Of a stretch of DNA of 64,000 nucleotides, positions 8,628-17,549 are shown one piece after another. A program made the translations under genes and the position numbers. Positions within the stretch are counted from its first letter, which is position 1. Each line of letters opens with the position of its first letter. The notes beneath the pieces were generated by a model that worked only from the letters and a program-made list of their open reading frames with translations, had not been told where the DNA came from and ran no database searches. Source of the stretch: an uncultured bacterium (GTDB lineage: Bacteria > Bacteroidota > Ignavibacteria > UBA10030 > BY39); NCBI GenBank assembly GCA_937967455.1, contig CALCJK010000009.1:1-64000 (forward strand). Direction: 5' to 3'.

Positions 8628-9703
8628 AAATTTTTCTTTCGTATTTTGTATTCGGATACCACTTTTTCAATAATTATTCTCATGCTTTCTATAAATTGTT
8701 CAAATGTATGATGTTCTTCAAGATACTTTCTGCCAGCCATTCCCATTTTTTTCGCAACGTGGGGATTATTCCACAAAAATTGTATTGCTTCCCTCAATGC
8801 AATTGGATCTTGAACTGGCACATAAATACCAGTTACACCGTCCTGTATCACATCAACCTGTCCAACGGTTTTGGAACAAATAACTGCTTTTCCCATTGCC
8901 ATTGATTCCAGGATACAGGTTAAGCCATTATCCGTATCAGTTGGTAAGATTGGCACTACTACAAATCTCGAACGTGCATATAGTTCTCTCAATTCATGGT
9001 AATTTTTTGGACCTATCGTGATGTTGGATGGTAATTCTTTGATGTTATATAGCGCTTTTACAGTTTCGTAAAGTTTACCACGCGTCCAACCTGTAGCAAT
9101 ATGACATGGTATATTGGTACCACGTAATGCCTCAACAAGAGTTGGGTAATCTCTCATTTCCGAACCAACAGCACAAATTATATCTGTATCTTTTTCAATC
9201 GGTCTAAAGAACTTTTGGTCTGCAAATTTTCTGATAAATTCAATTTTGGATTCTGGTATCTTCAAATTATTTAAAGCAAAGTTTTTTTGGACACTTGACC
9301 ATAGTAAGATTCTGTCTATATGAGATATTGTTAATTTCAAAAATTTGTATTTCTTTGGATTAGAAATCCAACTATTCAATGTTATATGTGGGACGCGTCT
9401 ATTTGTAATCTTCAATAAAAAGGCGAATGGATAAGCTAATCTTTCTGCCCATGTAACTACTAAATCATATCGATGACAGATAAGATAAGCTTCAATAACC
9501 TGCTGTAATACAATTGGTAGAAATTTATAAATTATTTTGCGCCATTTGGGAATTGTTTGTAAAAAACTTTCATCAAGCATATCTGAATTTAATTCACGCT
9601 GATAGAGAGATATCCTAGGAGATTTATCAGCAGCTTCTTCCTTTAATTGCGTTTGTAAATCATGTCTGTTTAAACCGCTTGATATTAAGGTTAATATCTT
9701 CAT
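8624..9703 (-). CDS. GT4-family glycosyltransferase
   Basis: The 359-residue protein is a GT-B fold transferase of family GT4 (glycosyl transferases group 1). The C-terminal half has the characteristic stretch with E-S-M-A-M-G-K-A-V-I-C preceded by TDNGLTCIL, then GVTGIYVP and a final alpha-helix. An N-terminal acceptor-binding Rossmann half lies at about 1-165. No signal peptide or clear transmembrane helix is seen, so it probably works at the cytoplasmic face, adding one sugar to the lipid-linked repeat unit. It overlaps the AMP-binding gene and FemAB-like transferase 4 by 4 bases each. The sugar and linkage are not predictable. Confidence 0.85.
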   Translation of the reverse strand: MKILTLISSGLNRHDLQTQLKEEAADKSPRISLYQRELNSDMLDESFLQTIPKWRKIIYKFLPIVLQQVIEAYLICHRYDLVVTWAERLAYPFAFLLKITNRRVPHITLNSWISNPKKYKFLKLTISHIDRILLWSSVQKNFALNNLKIPESKIEFIRKFADQKFFRPIEKDTDIICAVGSEMRDYPTLVEALRGTNIPCHIATGWTRGKLYETVKALYNIKELPSNITIGPKNYHELRELYARSRFVVVPILPTDTDNGLTCILESMAMGKAVICSKTVGQVDVIQDGVTGIYVPVQDPIALREAIQFLWNNPHVAKKMGMAGRKYLEEHHTFEQFIESMRIIIEKVVSEYKIRKKNL

Positions 9704-10992
9704 AGTAATTTGTTTCTGTATTTGAGAATGAAATTTATCTTTTTAATCAGTGATTTTATACGAGTTAAGGTATATTTATAGATTGATACTGGTAATGGAT
9801 AAATTTTTTTCCAGATTTTGAAAAGTGCAATTTCTCTTAAAATTAAAATCTGGAGGAATTTTAAGACTAGCAAATTTATGATAAAAACATTTTTTAGGTT
9901 AATGTTGCTTTTATAGATTCTCATATTCCAGTTCTTTCTGTAAAGGTTAGTAAAATCTTTTTTATAACTTTCATCACCTCTCAAGAGGTCAATAACTGGA
10001 ATATTTTCAGTTATCGCATCATTTATCATTTTCATTAATAAAACAAGCCCGGGTCGGCGTTTTGCCTCTGGAGCTGTATCGTCAATTCCAGAAAGATAAT
10101 CATAAAATATTCCTTTATACTTAAAGGCTAACCGCCCTGCAATAGTTCTATTATTGCTATAGGCTATGGCGCACCATATTGTACCATTGTTATAACATAA
10201 ATCTATAAATTCATTGAAGAATTTTTCATATCTTTGATTTCCAAAAAATCCGGGGAAACCAATTCTATTCCATTTTGTTTGGTGCAAATCTTTAATTTCA
10301 TTTAAAAAGGATTTCAATTCATCATATGATCTGGATTTTTGTATTTTAAATAATTTTCCAGATTCTCTCCAGGATTGAGTAAGTCTTCTTTTCACGCTCG
10401 GTACCCTGCTGTTTAAATATTCTTCGAAAGATCTTGGAGTTTGTATATATGGACATATTTCACCTTCTTTTAAAATAAATTTTAAATCTTTATCTTTAAG
10501 TAATTCAGGTAAATATTTATATGCTATACTTTGCGTGTTTAAATTTGTAAATATTATTTCATCATAGAGATCTTTATTTTCCATTAAAAAATTAATCAGA
10601 GTTTCTATCACAATTCTTTCAAAACCAGGGGAGCATATCACATCAGAATAGTCACTTGGGCTATTATCATTAAATAATCCAAATGTTTTGCTAAATAATG
10701 TTCCACTACCCATGAAATGTATGCTTTTGAAAAAAACTTTGCCTAAGAAAGTATCTTTATGAATATATAATGGAGCTATTCCCACTAAATTGTCTTTATC
10801 GTAGAATAATAAAACCAGCATTTGATCAATTTTAGGATTGTGGTAATATTTCCACCAGGTAAATAACCAGCAGGAGCGTTGATAAATAGTTGCACTTGAA
10901 ATCTCAACTAATTTATCCCAATCAGATTTGATTAATTGTAGCTCTTCAAATGTATTTATAATTTTTATTTTTAAGATTTTATTTTTATCCAT
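9700..10992 (-). CDS. FemAB/GNAT-like transferase 4 of the EPS locus
   Basis: At 430 residues this is the longest and most canonical FemAB-like member here. It has C-W-L-F-T-W-W (about 42-48), VKRRLTQSWRESGKL (about 202-216), FPGFFG, and a C-terminal IDLLRGDESYK signature that is nearly the textbook Acetyltransf_6 motif. The FPGFF stretch is shared with transferase 2, so 2 and 4 form one subtype and 1 and 3 another. Downstream comes the GT4 gene (4-base overlap); upstream the deacetylase gene ends 16 bases away. The family N- or O-acylates sugars or peptides; here the polysaccharide repeat unit is the likely acceptor. Confidence 0.8.
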   Translation of the reverse strand: MDKNKILKIKIINTFEELQLIKSDWDKLVEISSATIYQRSCWLFTWWKYYHNPKIDQMLVLLFYDKDNLVGIAPLYIHKDTFLGKVFFKSIHFMGSGTLFSKTFGLFNDNSPSDYSDVICSPGFERIVIETLINFLMENKDLYDEIIFTNLNTQSIAYKYLPELLKDKDLKFILKEGEICPYIQTPRSFEEYLNSRVPSVKRRLTQSWRESGKLFKIQKSRSYDELKSFLNEIKDLHQTKWNRIGFPGFFGNQRYEKFFNEFIDLCYNNGTIWCAIAYSNNRTIAGRLAFKYKGIFYDYLSGIDDTAPEAKRRPGLVLLMKMINDAITENIPVIDLLRGDESYKKDFTNLYRKNWNMRIYKSNINLKNVFIINLLVLKFLQILILREIALFKIWKKIYPLPVSIYKYTLTRIKSLIKKINFILKYRNKLL

Positions 10993-11008
10993 TAGATTAT
11001 TTTAATAA

Positions 11009-11815
11009 TTAATTTGTAATTTTGTTTTTATAGAACACTGTTTTATATTTCCACCAAAGCCATTCGAAATATATATATGGTCTTAAAAGTTTTGATGTGT
11101 AAGAAGAAAGATTTTGATTACCATTGATAAGGATTCTTCTAATTTCGTAATCATCTTTATCTATTGTTGGGGGTCCACTATAAGTACCACAAGCAAAATG
11201 ATAACCTGCTTCTTTGACAAGTTCTTTAATAAGTGGATTTACTTTTCCATATGTGTACGCGAATGTATTTACTGGAGCATCTAATAGAATTTCTAAGAGC
11301 ATTCTTGATCGAGAAATTTCATCCCAGGCTTTTTCTCTCGGTATAATTGTTAAATCTGCATGTGTTAAACTGTGAGATCCAATTTCAAAGCCTGCTTCGT
11401 GCAATTCCAGAATTTGGTTTTCATTCAGTAATGGTTGGGGTTCTACTGCTGGGAAATCCCACATTGAGTACTTTATTTCTTTGTCTCCAAGAATAAATAT
11501 GACTCCTTTCATTCCATAGTATTCCATTAAGGGGAAAACTTCAGTGTATATTGATTCATAACCATCATCAAAAGTTAAAATGATAGGCTTTTTGGGTAAA
11601 TTAATTTTGTTCTCCTTAAATAAAGAGTAATCCTTAAAAGTAATAGTTGTGTAACCAAGTCTCTTTAAAATTTCTAAGTGTAATTTAAATTCTTCAATGT
11701 GAACCGCTAGGTTTTTATGTTTCATAACAAATTTTTTATCACGGGAGATGTGGTGATACATCAATATTCTGATTTTTTTTGAATTTCCTATTGCTTTTTT
11801 GTTAAATGACATCAA
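11009..11815 (-). CDS. Polysaccharide deacetylase (NodB-type carbohydrate esterase 4)
   Basis: The 268-residue protein has an entry strand ILMYHHI (17-23), catalytic TFDDGYE (about 80-86, two Asp for base and metal) and the metal-binding SHSLTH (about 147-152). This is a complete CE4 active site. CE4 enzymes remove N- or O-acetyl groups from polysaccharides. There is no clear signal peptide, which points to action on a lipid-linked intermediate in the cytoplasm or to unconventional localisation. Freed amino groups would be natural acceptors for the FemAB-like transferases encoded just downstream, which is a plausible pathway link but inferred. The start at 11815 overlaps the acyltransferase end by 14 bases; the first two codons are both ATG. 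Confidence 0.85.
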   Translation of the reverse strand: MMSFNKKAIGNSKKIRILMYHHISRDKKFVMKHKNLAVHIEEFKLHLEILKRLGYTTITFKDYSLFKENKINLPKKPIILTFDDGYESIYTEVFPLMEYYGMKGVIFILGDKEIKYSMWDFPAVEPQPLLNENQILELHEAGFEIGSHSLTHADLTIIPREKAWDEISRSRMLLEILLDAPVNTFAYTYGKVNPLIKELVKEAGYHFACGTYSGPPTIDKDDYEIRRILINGNQNLSSYTSKLLRPYIYFEWLWWKYKTVFYKNKITN

Positions 11816-12383
11816 TGTTCTCCTTTACATTTGAATAGTAAGAGATAACTTTTGCAGGAACTCCAGCAGCAATTGAATTTTCGGGTATATCTTTTGTAAC
11901 TACTGAACCTGCAGCAATTATTGCTCCATTTCCAATTTTGACACCTTTTAAAATAATTGCTCTACATCCAATCCAGACATTATTGCCAATCACCACTGGT
12001 CTGTCGATTGTTTCAGTTTTACCTGGTAATGGGTGAAGATCTGTATCCATAATTATTACATCCCAGGAGATCTTACAATCGCTGCCTATTTCAACAAGTT
12101 TGTTCGCAACAATTAGTGTATTTCTGTTTAAATATGTTCCGTTTTTAATAATCAATTTCCCATTTTTACCTATTTCGAGTCTAACACCTGAATAAAATTG
12201 ACAATTTTCTGCATAAAGTTCACCACCTTGATTGATTACTTTGGGATAAGGTCTTCCTCCAGAAACAACAAGAATCTTAGCTTTTGTAAATTTGCGTGCA
12301 AATATCAAACCTAATATATGCTCAAAGATTGAGAATTTTTTTAATCTTAGTCGTACACGATATATTAAATCACTTATGTTCAT
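11802..12383 (-). CDS. Hexapeptide-repeat (left-handed beta-helix) acyltransferase
   Basis: The 193-residue product has hexapeptide-repeat turns of the trimeric LbH acyltransferase family. It shows [23 protein letters not shown] and the typical ending [21 protein letters not shown] (about 114-119) supplies the expected catalytic histidine. Such enzymes transfer acetyl or other acyl groups from CoA to sugars of exopolysaccharide units. The N-terminal ~35 residues are amphipathic and basic and may associate with the membrane. It overlaps the deacetylase gene by 14 bases and the GT4 gene by 4 bases, so an acetylase and a deacetylase are made together. The acyl donor and target sugar are unknown. 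Confidence 0.85.
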   Translation of the reverse strand: MNISDLIYRVRLRLKKFSIFEHILGLIFARKFTKAKILVVSGGRPYPKVINQGGELYAENCQFYSGVRLEIGKNGKLIIKNGTYLNRNTLIVANKLVEIGSDCKISWDVIIMDTDLHPLPGKTETIDRPVVIGNNVWIGCRAIILKGVKIGNGAIIAAGSVVTKDIPENSIAAGVPAKVISYYSNVKENIDVI

Positions 12384-13609
12384 TTTATTATATTAGTTGT
12401 TGCTTTTTTATGTGAATACTGCTCACTATAGATTTTTTTGTAAACTGAATCTAACTTTTGTCCGATTACATTCCAATCATAGATATTTTTCACAAGTTCG
12501 TGACCAGATGAAGCAAGTTTTTGTTGTAGATGTTTATCTTTGAGTAACATAATAATTTTTTCTGCAAAATCTTCAGGTTCATCTGCAATTAATATGTTCT
12601 CACCATTTGTTATTTCTATGCCTTCAGCACCTTGGGTTGTGCTTACTACCGGTTTCTTCATGGAAAATGCTTCCAGTACCTTTAATCTTGTTCCACTTCC
12701 CATTCGGAGTGGGACTATAAATATTGAAGATTTCCAAACATATGGTCTTACATCGTCCACAAAACCAGTTATGATAATATTGTTTGAAGATTTTTGTAAT
12801 AAGCTTTTTGGTGGATTTTTGCCTACGATATATAATTTTATGTCTGGAATCTTTTTTTCTATTATTGGTAGAATTTGTTCAATAAAATAGAGTGCTGCAT
12901 CTGAATTTGGTATATATGATAAAGCGCCTGTGAATGCAAGTGTGTTTTGTTCTGGTATTTCATTGGAAGGATGAAAATGCTCAGTATCAACGCCGTTTGG
13001 TATTATATATTTGGGAACTTTGGGTACTAGCTCATCAAAGATCTTTGCATCATTTTCTGAAGTAACAAGTATCGCATCTTGGTTGTTACAAATTAATACT
13101 TCATCATGATACAGCTTTTTGTATTCAAGTTTGTAAAAAAATTTTCGTATGTTAGAAGTAGAGTATTTCCATTGATGATAATATATTATATGTTCAATAT
13201 TATGAGCATCCATTATTTTTATCGAATCAGAATTTATTTGATAATTAGCCATACTCGGGAATTCAAATTGGATTATATCATATTTGTTTTTTGATGTGAT
13301 ATGGTCAATTAATTTCTGCATCTGTTTGTACTTTGCTGTTAGAAAAAAATGACTCTGATAACTAAAAAGTGAATATAATTGTTTAATTCTTTTAAATCTT
13401 CTGGTTTTTGGGATGTAACATGTAAGAATTTCTTTAGTAATTTGGGAGAATTCCTCCTTGAGTTTATCTTTAATTTTTTCATCACCAAAAGTTAATAATG
13501 TTACTTCATTATATTTGCTCATTTGCTTTATTAAGTTGTAAACCCTAAGAGCACCTCCAAAATTTGGTGGTATAGGAGAGTATGGAAATATATGTAGAAT
13601 TTTCATCAT
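12380..13609 (-). CDS. GT4-family glycosyltransferase (EPS-cluster type)
   Basis: The 409-residue protein starts with [18 protein letters not shown], the usual GT4 acceptor-domain loop. Its donor domain has [19 protein letters not shown] followed by a GAEGI motif. That G-S-G-T-R-L-K-x-L-E-A pattern is typical of the transferases found in exosortase-associated EPS clusters. The segment [11 protein letters not shown] marks the inter-domain hinge. It probably adds a sugar to the undecaprenyl-linked repeat unit in the cytoplasm. It overlaps the acyltransferase and flippase genes by 4 bases each, showing translational coupling. Confidence 0.88.
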   Translation of the reverse strand: MMKILHIFPYSPIPPNFGGALRVYNLIKQMSKYNEVTLLTFGDEKIKDKLKEEFSQITKEILTCYIPKTRRFKRIKQLYSLFSYQSHFFLTAKYKQMQKLIDHITSKNKYDIIQFEFPSMANYQINSDSIKIMDAHNIEHIIYYHQWKYSTSNIRKFFYKLEYKKLYHDEVLICNNQDAILVTSENDAKIFDELVPKVPKYIIPNGVDTEHFHPSNEIPEQNTLAFTGALSYIPNSDAALYFIEQILPIIEKKIPDIKLYIVGKNPPKSLLQKSSNNIIITGFVDDVRPYVWKSSIFIVPLRMGSGTRLKVLEAFSMKKPVVSTTQGAEGIEITNGENILIADEPEDFAEKIIMLLKDKHLQQKLASSGHELVKNIYDWNVIGQKLDSVYKKIYSEQYSHKKATTNIIK

Positions 13610-15099
13610 TTTATATCTTTTGTTGGTAGAATGATATTTTTTAAATTTTTAATTGTTGAATATTCCTTAAAAAATTTGATTTCTTGAGGTTCAAATACTT
13701 TTAATGCTAATAATAGAATAAAATAAATAACTAATCCTATAAATGCTTCGGCTATCCAGAATATTTGTATTTGGCGTAGAAAGTATAGGCATAAAAATAA
13801 AATTATACCATTAAGGAGAGCTTTAATAATGATGATAGGTTTGGCCCCAATAAAATTTTCTTTTGGCGTAATTTTTAAAGCCCATAGCATTACAAATAAT
13901 TCAGTGATAAGTGTAGCAATTGCCGCCCCAATTCCACCATTGTGGTAATTTTGTTGAGTGAATGGAATCATTATATAATTAAAGCCAACATTTATGATAA
14001 CTGCACCAAGCGCAACAAGTGTCCATTCTTTTAATTTACTAGATGCAAGGATTGCAGTTCCTAATATCATATCAATGTAAACAAGGATTACACCAATTGA
14101 GAATATCTTTAATATTATTACTGATGAGCTATATTGTCTCAATCCATAAAAGAGATCTACAATGTCTGGAGAAAAAATAAAAATAATAACACTAACTGGA
14201 ATTCCTGCCAATACAATGAAATCAATACTTTTCGTTGTTGTTGATGCTAAGTTTTCTTTGTCTTTATATATTCTTGATAAAATTGGAAATACTGCTATGC
14301 TGAAAATACTCGGAATAAACATTAAGATATCAAAAAAACGGTATGCTGCACCATAGGCACCAACGACTGTTTCGGGTGTCATAAAAGATAGCATGATTGC
14401 ATCTACTCTGTAGTAAATAATTCCAAAAATTGACCAGAAAAAGTATGGTATACCTTTCTTAACCAAATTTAAGGAATCATTAAACCTGAATTTTGGAATT
14501 TCTTTAATGATCAATGAAGAATATCTTAAATGAATGTAGAAATTAATAAATGAGCCTATCGTATATATTATTCCTATAACCAAAAAATTTGCACCAAGCA
14601 ATAATGCCGTCACAGCAGCAATTGTTACAAATATTTGGTCTGTGATTGCACCTATTGAAGGGAATCTCATTTTTTCAAAGCCCTGAAAACAACTCCAGAG
14701 AACTTTTCTAACTCCCTCCCAGAGCATACTAATGCCGTAGATAATGATTAATATTTTTTCTAATCTATGGTAATTGGTAAAGATGACAAAAATTACCAGA
14801 AATATAAATGAGATTGCCCAGAAGAAAATTCTTATACCGATTGCACTGACAGCAATTTCTCCAACCTTATCGCGATTTCTTGCAACCTCTTTTGATATCG
14901 AATATCTTCCACCAAAATCTATAAACAATAAAAAAATCGTCATGATTGAACCTGCTACATATAATCTGCCATAATCAACAGTTCCTAAATACCTTGGCAG
15001 GAATAATAGAAGTATGAAACTCATTGTCCAGGTAATTACCTGTGAACTCATTAAAACCGCTGTATTTTTTAAAATTGATTTGGCAATTTCTTTATTCAT
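13606..15099 (-). CDS. Wzx-type polysaccharide flippase
   Basis: The 497-residue integral membrane protein has about 12-14 hydrophobic helices spread through its length and the N-terminal pattern LKNTAVLMSSQVITW typical of the Polysacc_synt/MVF family. Wzx proteins move the undecaprenyl-diphosphate-linked repeat unit across the inner membrane. Location between glycosyltransferase genes and the WecG/polymerase pair fits a Wzx/Wzy-type pathway. No charged signature identifies the substrate. It starts 6 bases after the WecG-type gene ends. Confidence 0.88.
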   Translation of the reverse strand: MNKEIAKSILKNTAVLMSSQVITWTMSFILLLFLPRYLGTVDYGRLYVAGSIMTIFLLFIDFGGRYSISKEVARNRDKVGEIAVSAIGIRIFFWAISFIFLVIFVIFTNYHRLEKILIIIYGISMLWEGVRKVLWSCFQGFEKMRFPSIGAITDQIFVTIAAVTALLLGANFLVIGIIYTIGSFINFYIHLRYSSLIIKEIPKFRFNDSLNLVKKGIPYFFWSIFGIIYYRVDAIMLSFMTPETVVGAYGAAYRFFDILMFIPSIFSIAVFPILSRIYKDKENLASTTTKSIDFIVLAGIPVSVIIFIFSPDIVDLFYGLRQYSSSVIILKIFSIGVILVYIDMILGTAILASSKLKEWTLVALGAVIINVGFNYIMIPFTQQNYHNGGIGAAIATLITELFVMLWALKITPKENFIGAKPIIIIKALLNGIILFLCLYFLRQIQIFWIAEAFIGLVIYFILLLALKVFEPQEIKFFKEYSTIKNLKNIILPTKDIK

Positions 15100-15105
15100 T
15101 TATAC

Positions 15106-15879
15106 CTACCTTTTATTACTCATTATTCGAGTATAAATAACTTTTATTGCAAATTTTGGTAAAGCTAACATCCTTCTCCAGCGGTAAGGCTCACGAATTA
15201 ATCTGTAAAGCCATTCAAGTCCTATTCTTCGAATCCAGACTGGAGCGCGCTTAGCAACCCCTGCAATAAAATCAAAAGTTCCTCCAACTCCCATAGCAAT
15301 TTTGATGTTTAATTTATCTAAGTTTCTTGCAATCCATAAATCCTGTTTTGGGGATCCATAAGCTACTAACAAAATATCAGCATTCGTTTTATTAATTTTA
15401 TCGCAGATATCTTTTTCTTCATTAGGATGTGGAGAGCCTGCATAAGTCCCTGCAATTTTAAGATTTGGGTATTTTTCCATTAGTTTCAGTGCTGCCTTTT
15501 CTGCTACACCTGGCGCTGCTCCAAGCAAAAATATTCTCCAACCATTTAAAGCTGCAAGACTGGCAAGCTCATAAACTGTATCCACACCAGCAACTCTTTC
15601 TTCAATAGGATTACCAATAATTCTTGACGCAAAAATAATTCCAATTCCATCGGGTAAACGAAGTTTAGCACTGTTTAATACATCTTTAAATTTTTCATTT
15701 TTTTGAGCTTGCATAATGAGTTCTGGATTTATTGGAACTATATGTGATTTGCAATTGTCTTTTATAAGTTGCTCAATAAAAGTGAGGGTATTGAACATAG
15801 AGATTTTATCAATTAGAACATTTAGAATTTTTACCGAATCAATTTTTAATTTACTCTTATTTGAAATCATTAAGTTCAT
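15106..15879 (-). CDS. WecG/TagA/CpsF-family glycosyltransferase (GT26)
   Basis: The 257-residue protein matches GT26 enzymes by RLPDGIGIIFASRIIG, ERVAGVD, and AYGSPKQDLWIARN (the G-x-P-K-Q-E/D signature), followed by GVGGTFDFIAG. WecG/TagA enzymes transfer an N-acetylhexosamine (often ManNAc or ManNAcA) to a prenyl-linked GlcNAc. It is therefore a good candidate for the second step after the WecA-like enzyme encoded in the rightward arm. The C-terminal basic stretch RLIREPYRWRRM is typical of the family and anchors it to the membrane. Start overlaps the polymerase stop by 4 bases. Confidence 0.9.
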   Translation of the reverse strand: MNLMISNKSKLKIDSVKILNVLIDKISMFNTLTFIEQLIKDNCKSHIVPINPELIMQAQKNEKFKDVLNSAKLRLPDGIGIIFASRIIGNPIEERVAGVDTVYELASLAALNGWRIFLLGAAPGVAEKAALKLMEKYPNLKIAGTYAGSPHPNEEKDICDKINKTNADILLVAYGSPKQDLWIARNLDKLNIKIAMGVGGTFDFIAGVAKRAPVWIRRIGLEWLYRLIREPYRWRRMLALPKFAIKVIYTRIMSNKR

Positions 15880-17360
15880 TTGCTTTTTGGTGTAGTAATA
15901 TTTTGTATAGTAGGAAGCAGTCCTAATAATGTTCCAAGAAATATCATATTCCTGTAGTAAGTTAATTGCAAATCATAAAATGAAACTACAATTTGACCTA
16001 TTATTGCTATAATTGTCATACTACATATAGATTTTAAATATGGATCATTAATTTTTTTATATAGGTTCGAGGTTTGTAAAATGTAAGAATTAAAAAACAG
16101 GAAGAATAAAAAGAATCCTATTGTACCACTTTTAACCATTATCCAAAAAATTTCATTATGAGGAATATACTCTTGAAGTGGGAAAGGGATATGTACTAAT
16201 GGAATAGGTTGATCATATTTTTTCCCGAATCCAATTCCAATTATTGGTGATTTTAAAACAGTTTGGGCAAGATTGTAATTTTCTATTTTCCTATAGAGGT
16301 TTGAATAAAATCTTAAATCAGATGGACTTTTAGGTTCAGTAATTGAAGCTTTAACTAATTGGGCAGGTATCGCTATTGTACCGGTGCTATTCCAAAATAT
16401 TGTTGTGTAAATTGAGAAAACAATAAAGAAGGGGATAAGATATTTTAATAATAGTTTAAGTTGATCTTTTTGTATTATAAAGAGAAAGGCTATTATACCT
16501 AAAAAAAACGCAGCATAAGCTGCTCTTCTTTGTGAAAAAAAGAATACAATAAATATTAATGGGAAAATAAAATATAGAAATGTTTTCTGAGAAGATTTAT
16601 ATTTAAATAGCACAAAATTTAAAAGTAAAATCATTAATGAAACAAAGAATAATGGGTCTTCGTGATTTGTTAACTCAGTTCTCCCACCAAAATCAAATCC
16701 TAATCTGACTAAACGAACAACACCAATTAAAGCTTTTATAGTCAAGGCGATTATAATGATCCAAATTAGGTTTATCAAATCTTTTTTTGATTGTATAATT
16801 TGGGGAGTAATTAATATCATAAAAGCCATATAGAAAAGTGCTCTAAGTTCCCAAAGAGCTGGAAGAAAGTCGCCACCTCGTGATAATCCATAAATTAGTG
16901 ATATCGTTAACCAGGAAAATAATAAAATAAATGCTAAACTATTAGGTATTTTTTGTAAGTATAAATTTTTTTTATTTATGAAGATAAATATCCACGCAAG
17001 AATTATTAGAATTAGATGCAATTCCAATGGATTGATAACTGCAAATTCTATATTTTTAAAAAGATTAAGAGATTTCAAATTTAAAAAGTATTCAACACCA
17101 ATAATTGTTATCCCATATCCTCTTGGTGGGAACTGATCGAATAGGAGAACTAAACCTACAAACAAATATAACCCCCATGTTAATCTATAAAAAGTTAAAA
17201 TCACTGTTAAAGTTAAAAGTATTAAAGCTACAGTTGTAAAGGTACTTCCATTCGATAGCAGATATATCATTGCGAATATAATCGAGAAAATTGTGATTAC
17301 TGTAATCCAGAAAATATCTTTGTTGAATAAAATATTTTTATTTAAATAATGAATTGACAT
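15876..17360 (-). CDS. O-antigen ligase/polymerase-family membrane protein (Wzy-like)
   Basis: The 494-residue protein contains roughly 12 hydrophobic helices with one large periplasmic loop at about 330-400 that includes GIGFGKKYD and HNEIFW. The H-N-x-x-x-x and G-x-G-F/Y patterns are the characteristic Wzy_C/O-antigen ligase loop. Such proteins polymerise repeat units at the periplasmic face or ligate glycans to an acceptor. With Wzx and Wzz genes present, polymerase is the more likely role. Ligase and polymerase cannot be separated by inspection alone. It is upstream-coupled to the WecG-type gene. Confidence 0.85.
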   Translation of the reverse strand: MSIHYLNKNILFNKDIFWITVITIFSIIFAMIYLLSNGSTFTTVALILLTLTVILTFYRLTWGLYLFVGLVLLFDQFPPRGYGITIIGVEYFLNLKSLNLFKNIEFAVINPLELHLILIILAWIFIFINKKNLYLQKIPNSLAFILLFSWLTISLIYGLSRGGDFLPALWELRALFYMAFMILITPQIIQSKKDLINLIWIIIIALTIKALIGVVRLVRLGFDFGGRTELTNHEDPLFFVSLMILLLNFVLFKYKSSQKTFLYFIFPLIFIVFFFSQRRAAYAAFFLGIIAFLFIIQKDQLKLLLKYLIPFFIVFSIYTTIFWNSTGTIAIPAQLVKASITEPKSPSDLRFYSNLYRKIENYNLAQTVLKSPIIGIGFGKKYDQPIPLVHIPFPLQEYIPHNEIFWIMVKSGTIGFFLFFLFFNSYILQTSNLYKKINDPYLKSICSMTIIAIIGQIVVSFYDLQLTYYRNMIFLGTLLGLLPTIQNITTPKSK

Positions 17361-17362
17361 AA

Positions 17363-17536
17363 TTATAATTTGAATTCAGGTGGTTGTGTAGTATACATTA
17401 CATAGAGGACGATAATAACTTGTATGAGTGTTATTAATATCAATAATAAAAAAGATGTCCATCTAATTTCTTTATAATTTTTTCCTAGTATAATAATTAA
17501 TAAAATTAATCCAATTGTACCTAAGATAGATAACAT
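17363..17536 (-). CDS. Small two-helix membrane protein of the EPS operon (57 aa)
   Basis: I translated this short frame by hand: ATG at 17536-17534, TAA at 17363. It fills the otherwise empty gap between the polymerase (starting at 17360) and the BY-kinase-like gene (ending at 17550). The product has two predicted membrane helices, about residues 2-17 (very rich in Ile/Leu) and 28-48, joined by a short basic loop GKNYKEIRW, and a hydrophilic tail TTQPPEFKL. The tight spacing (2 bases and 13 bases) and the helix-loop-helix design argue that it is real. I recognise no family. It may assist the polymerase or chain-length complex; that is inference. Confidence 0.55.
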   Translation of the reverse strand: MLSILGTIGLILLIIILGKNYKEIRWTSFLLLILITLIQVIIVLYVMYTTQPPEFKL

Positions 17537-17549
17537 AATTATATTTGAA

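Noticed and set aside
12540..12890. 116-codon rightward open frame inside the GT4 gene
   Set aside because: It is antisense to a well-supported glycosyltransferase and resembles no protein; the same applies to the other antisense frames, such as those at 21685-22062, 27488-27808 and 53831-54193.
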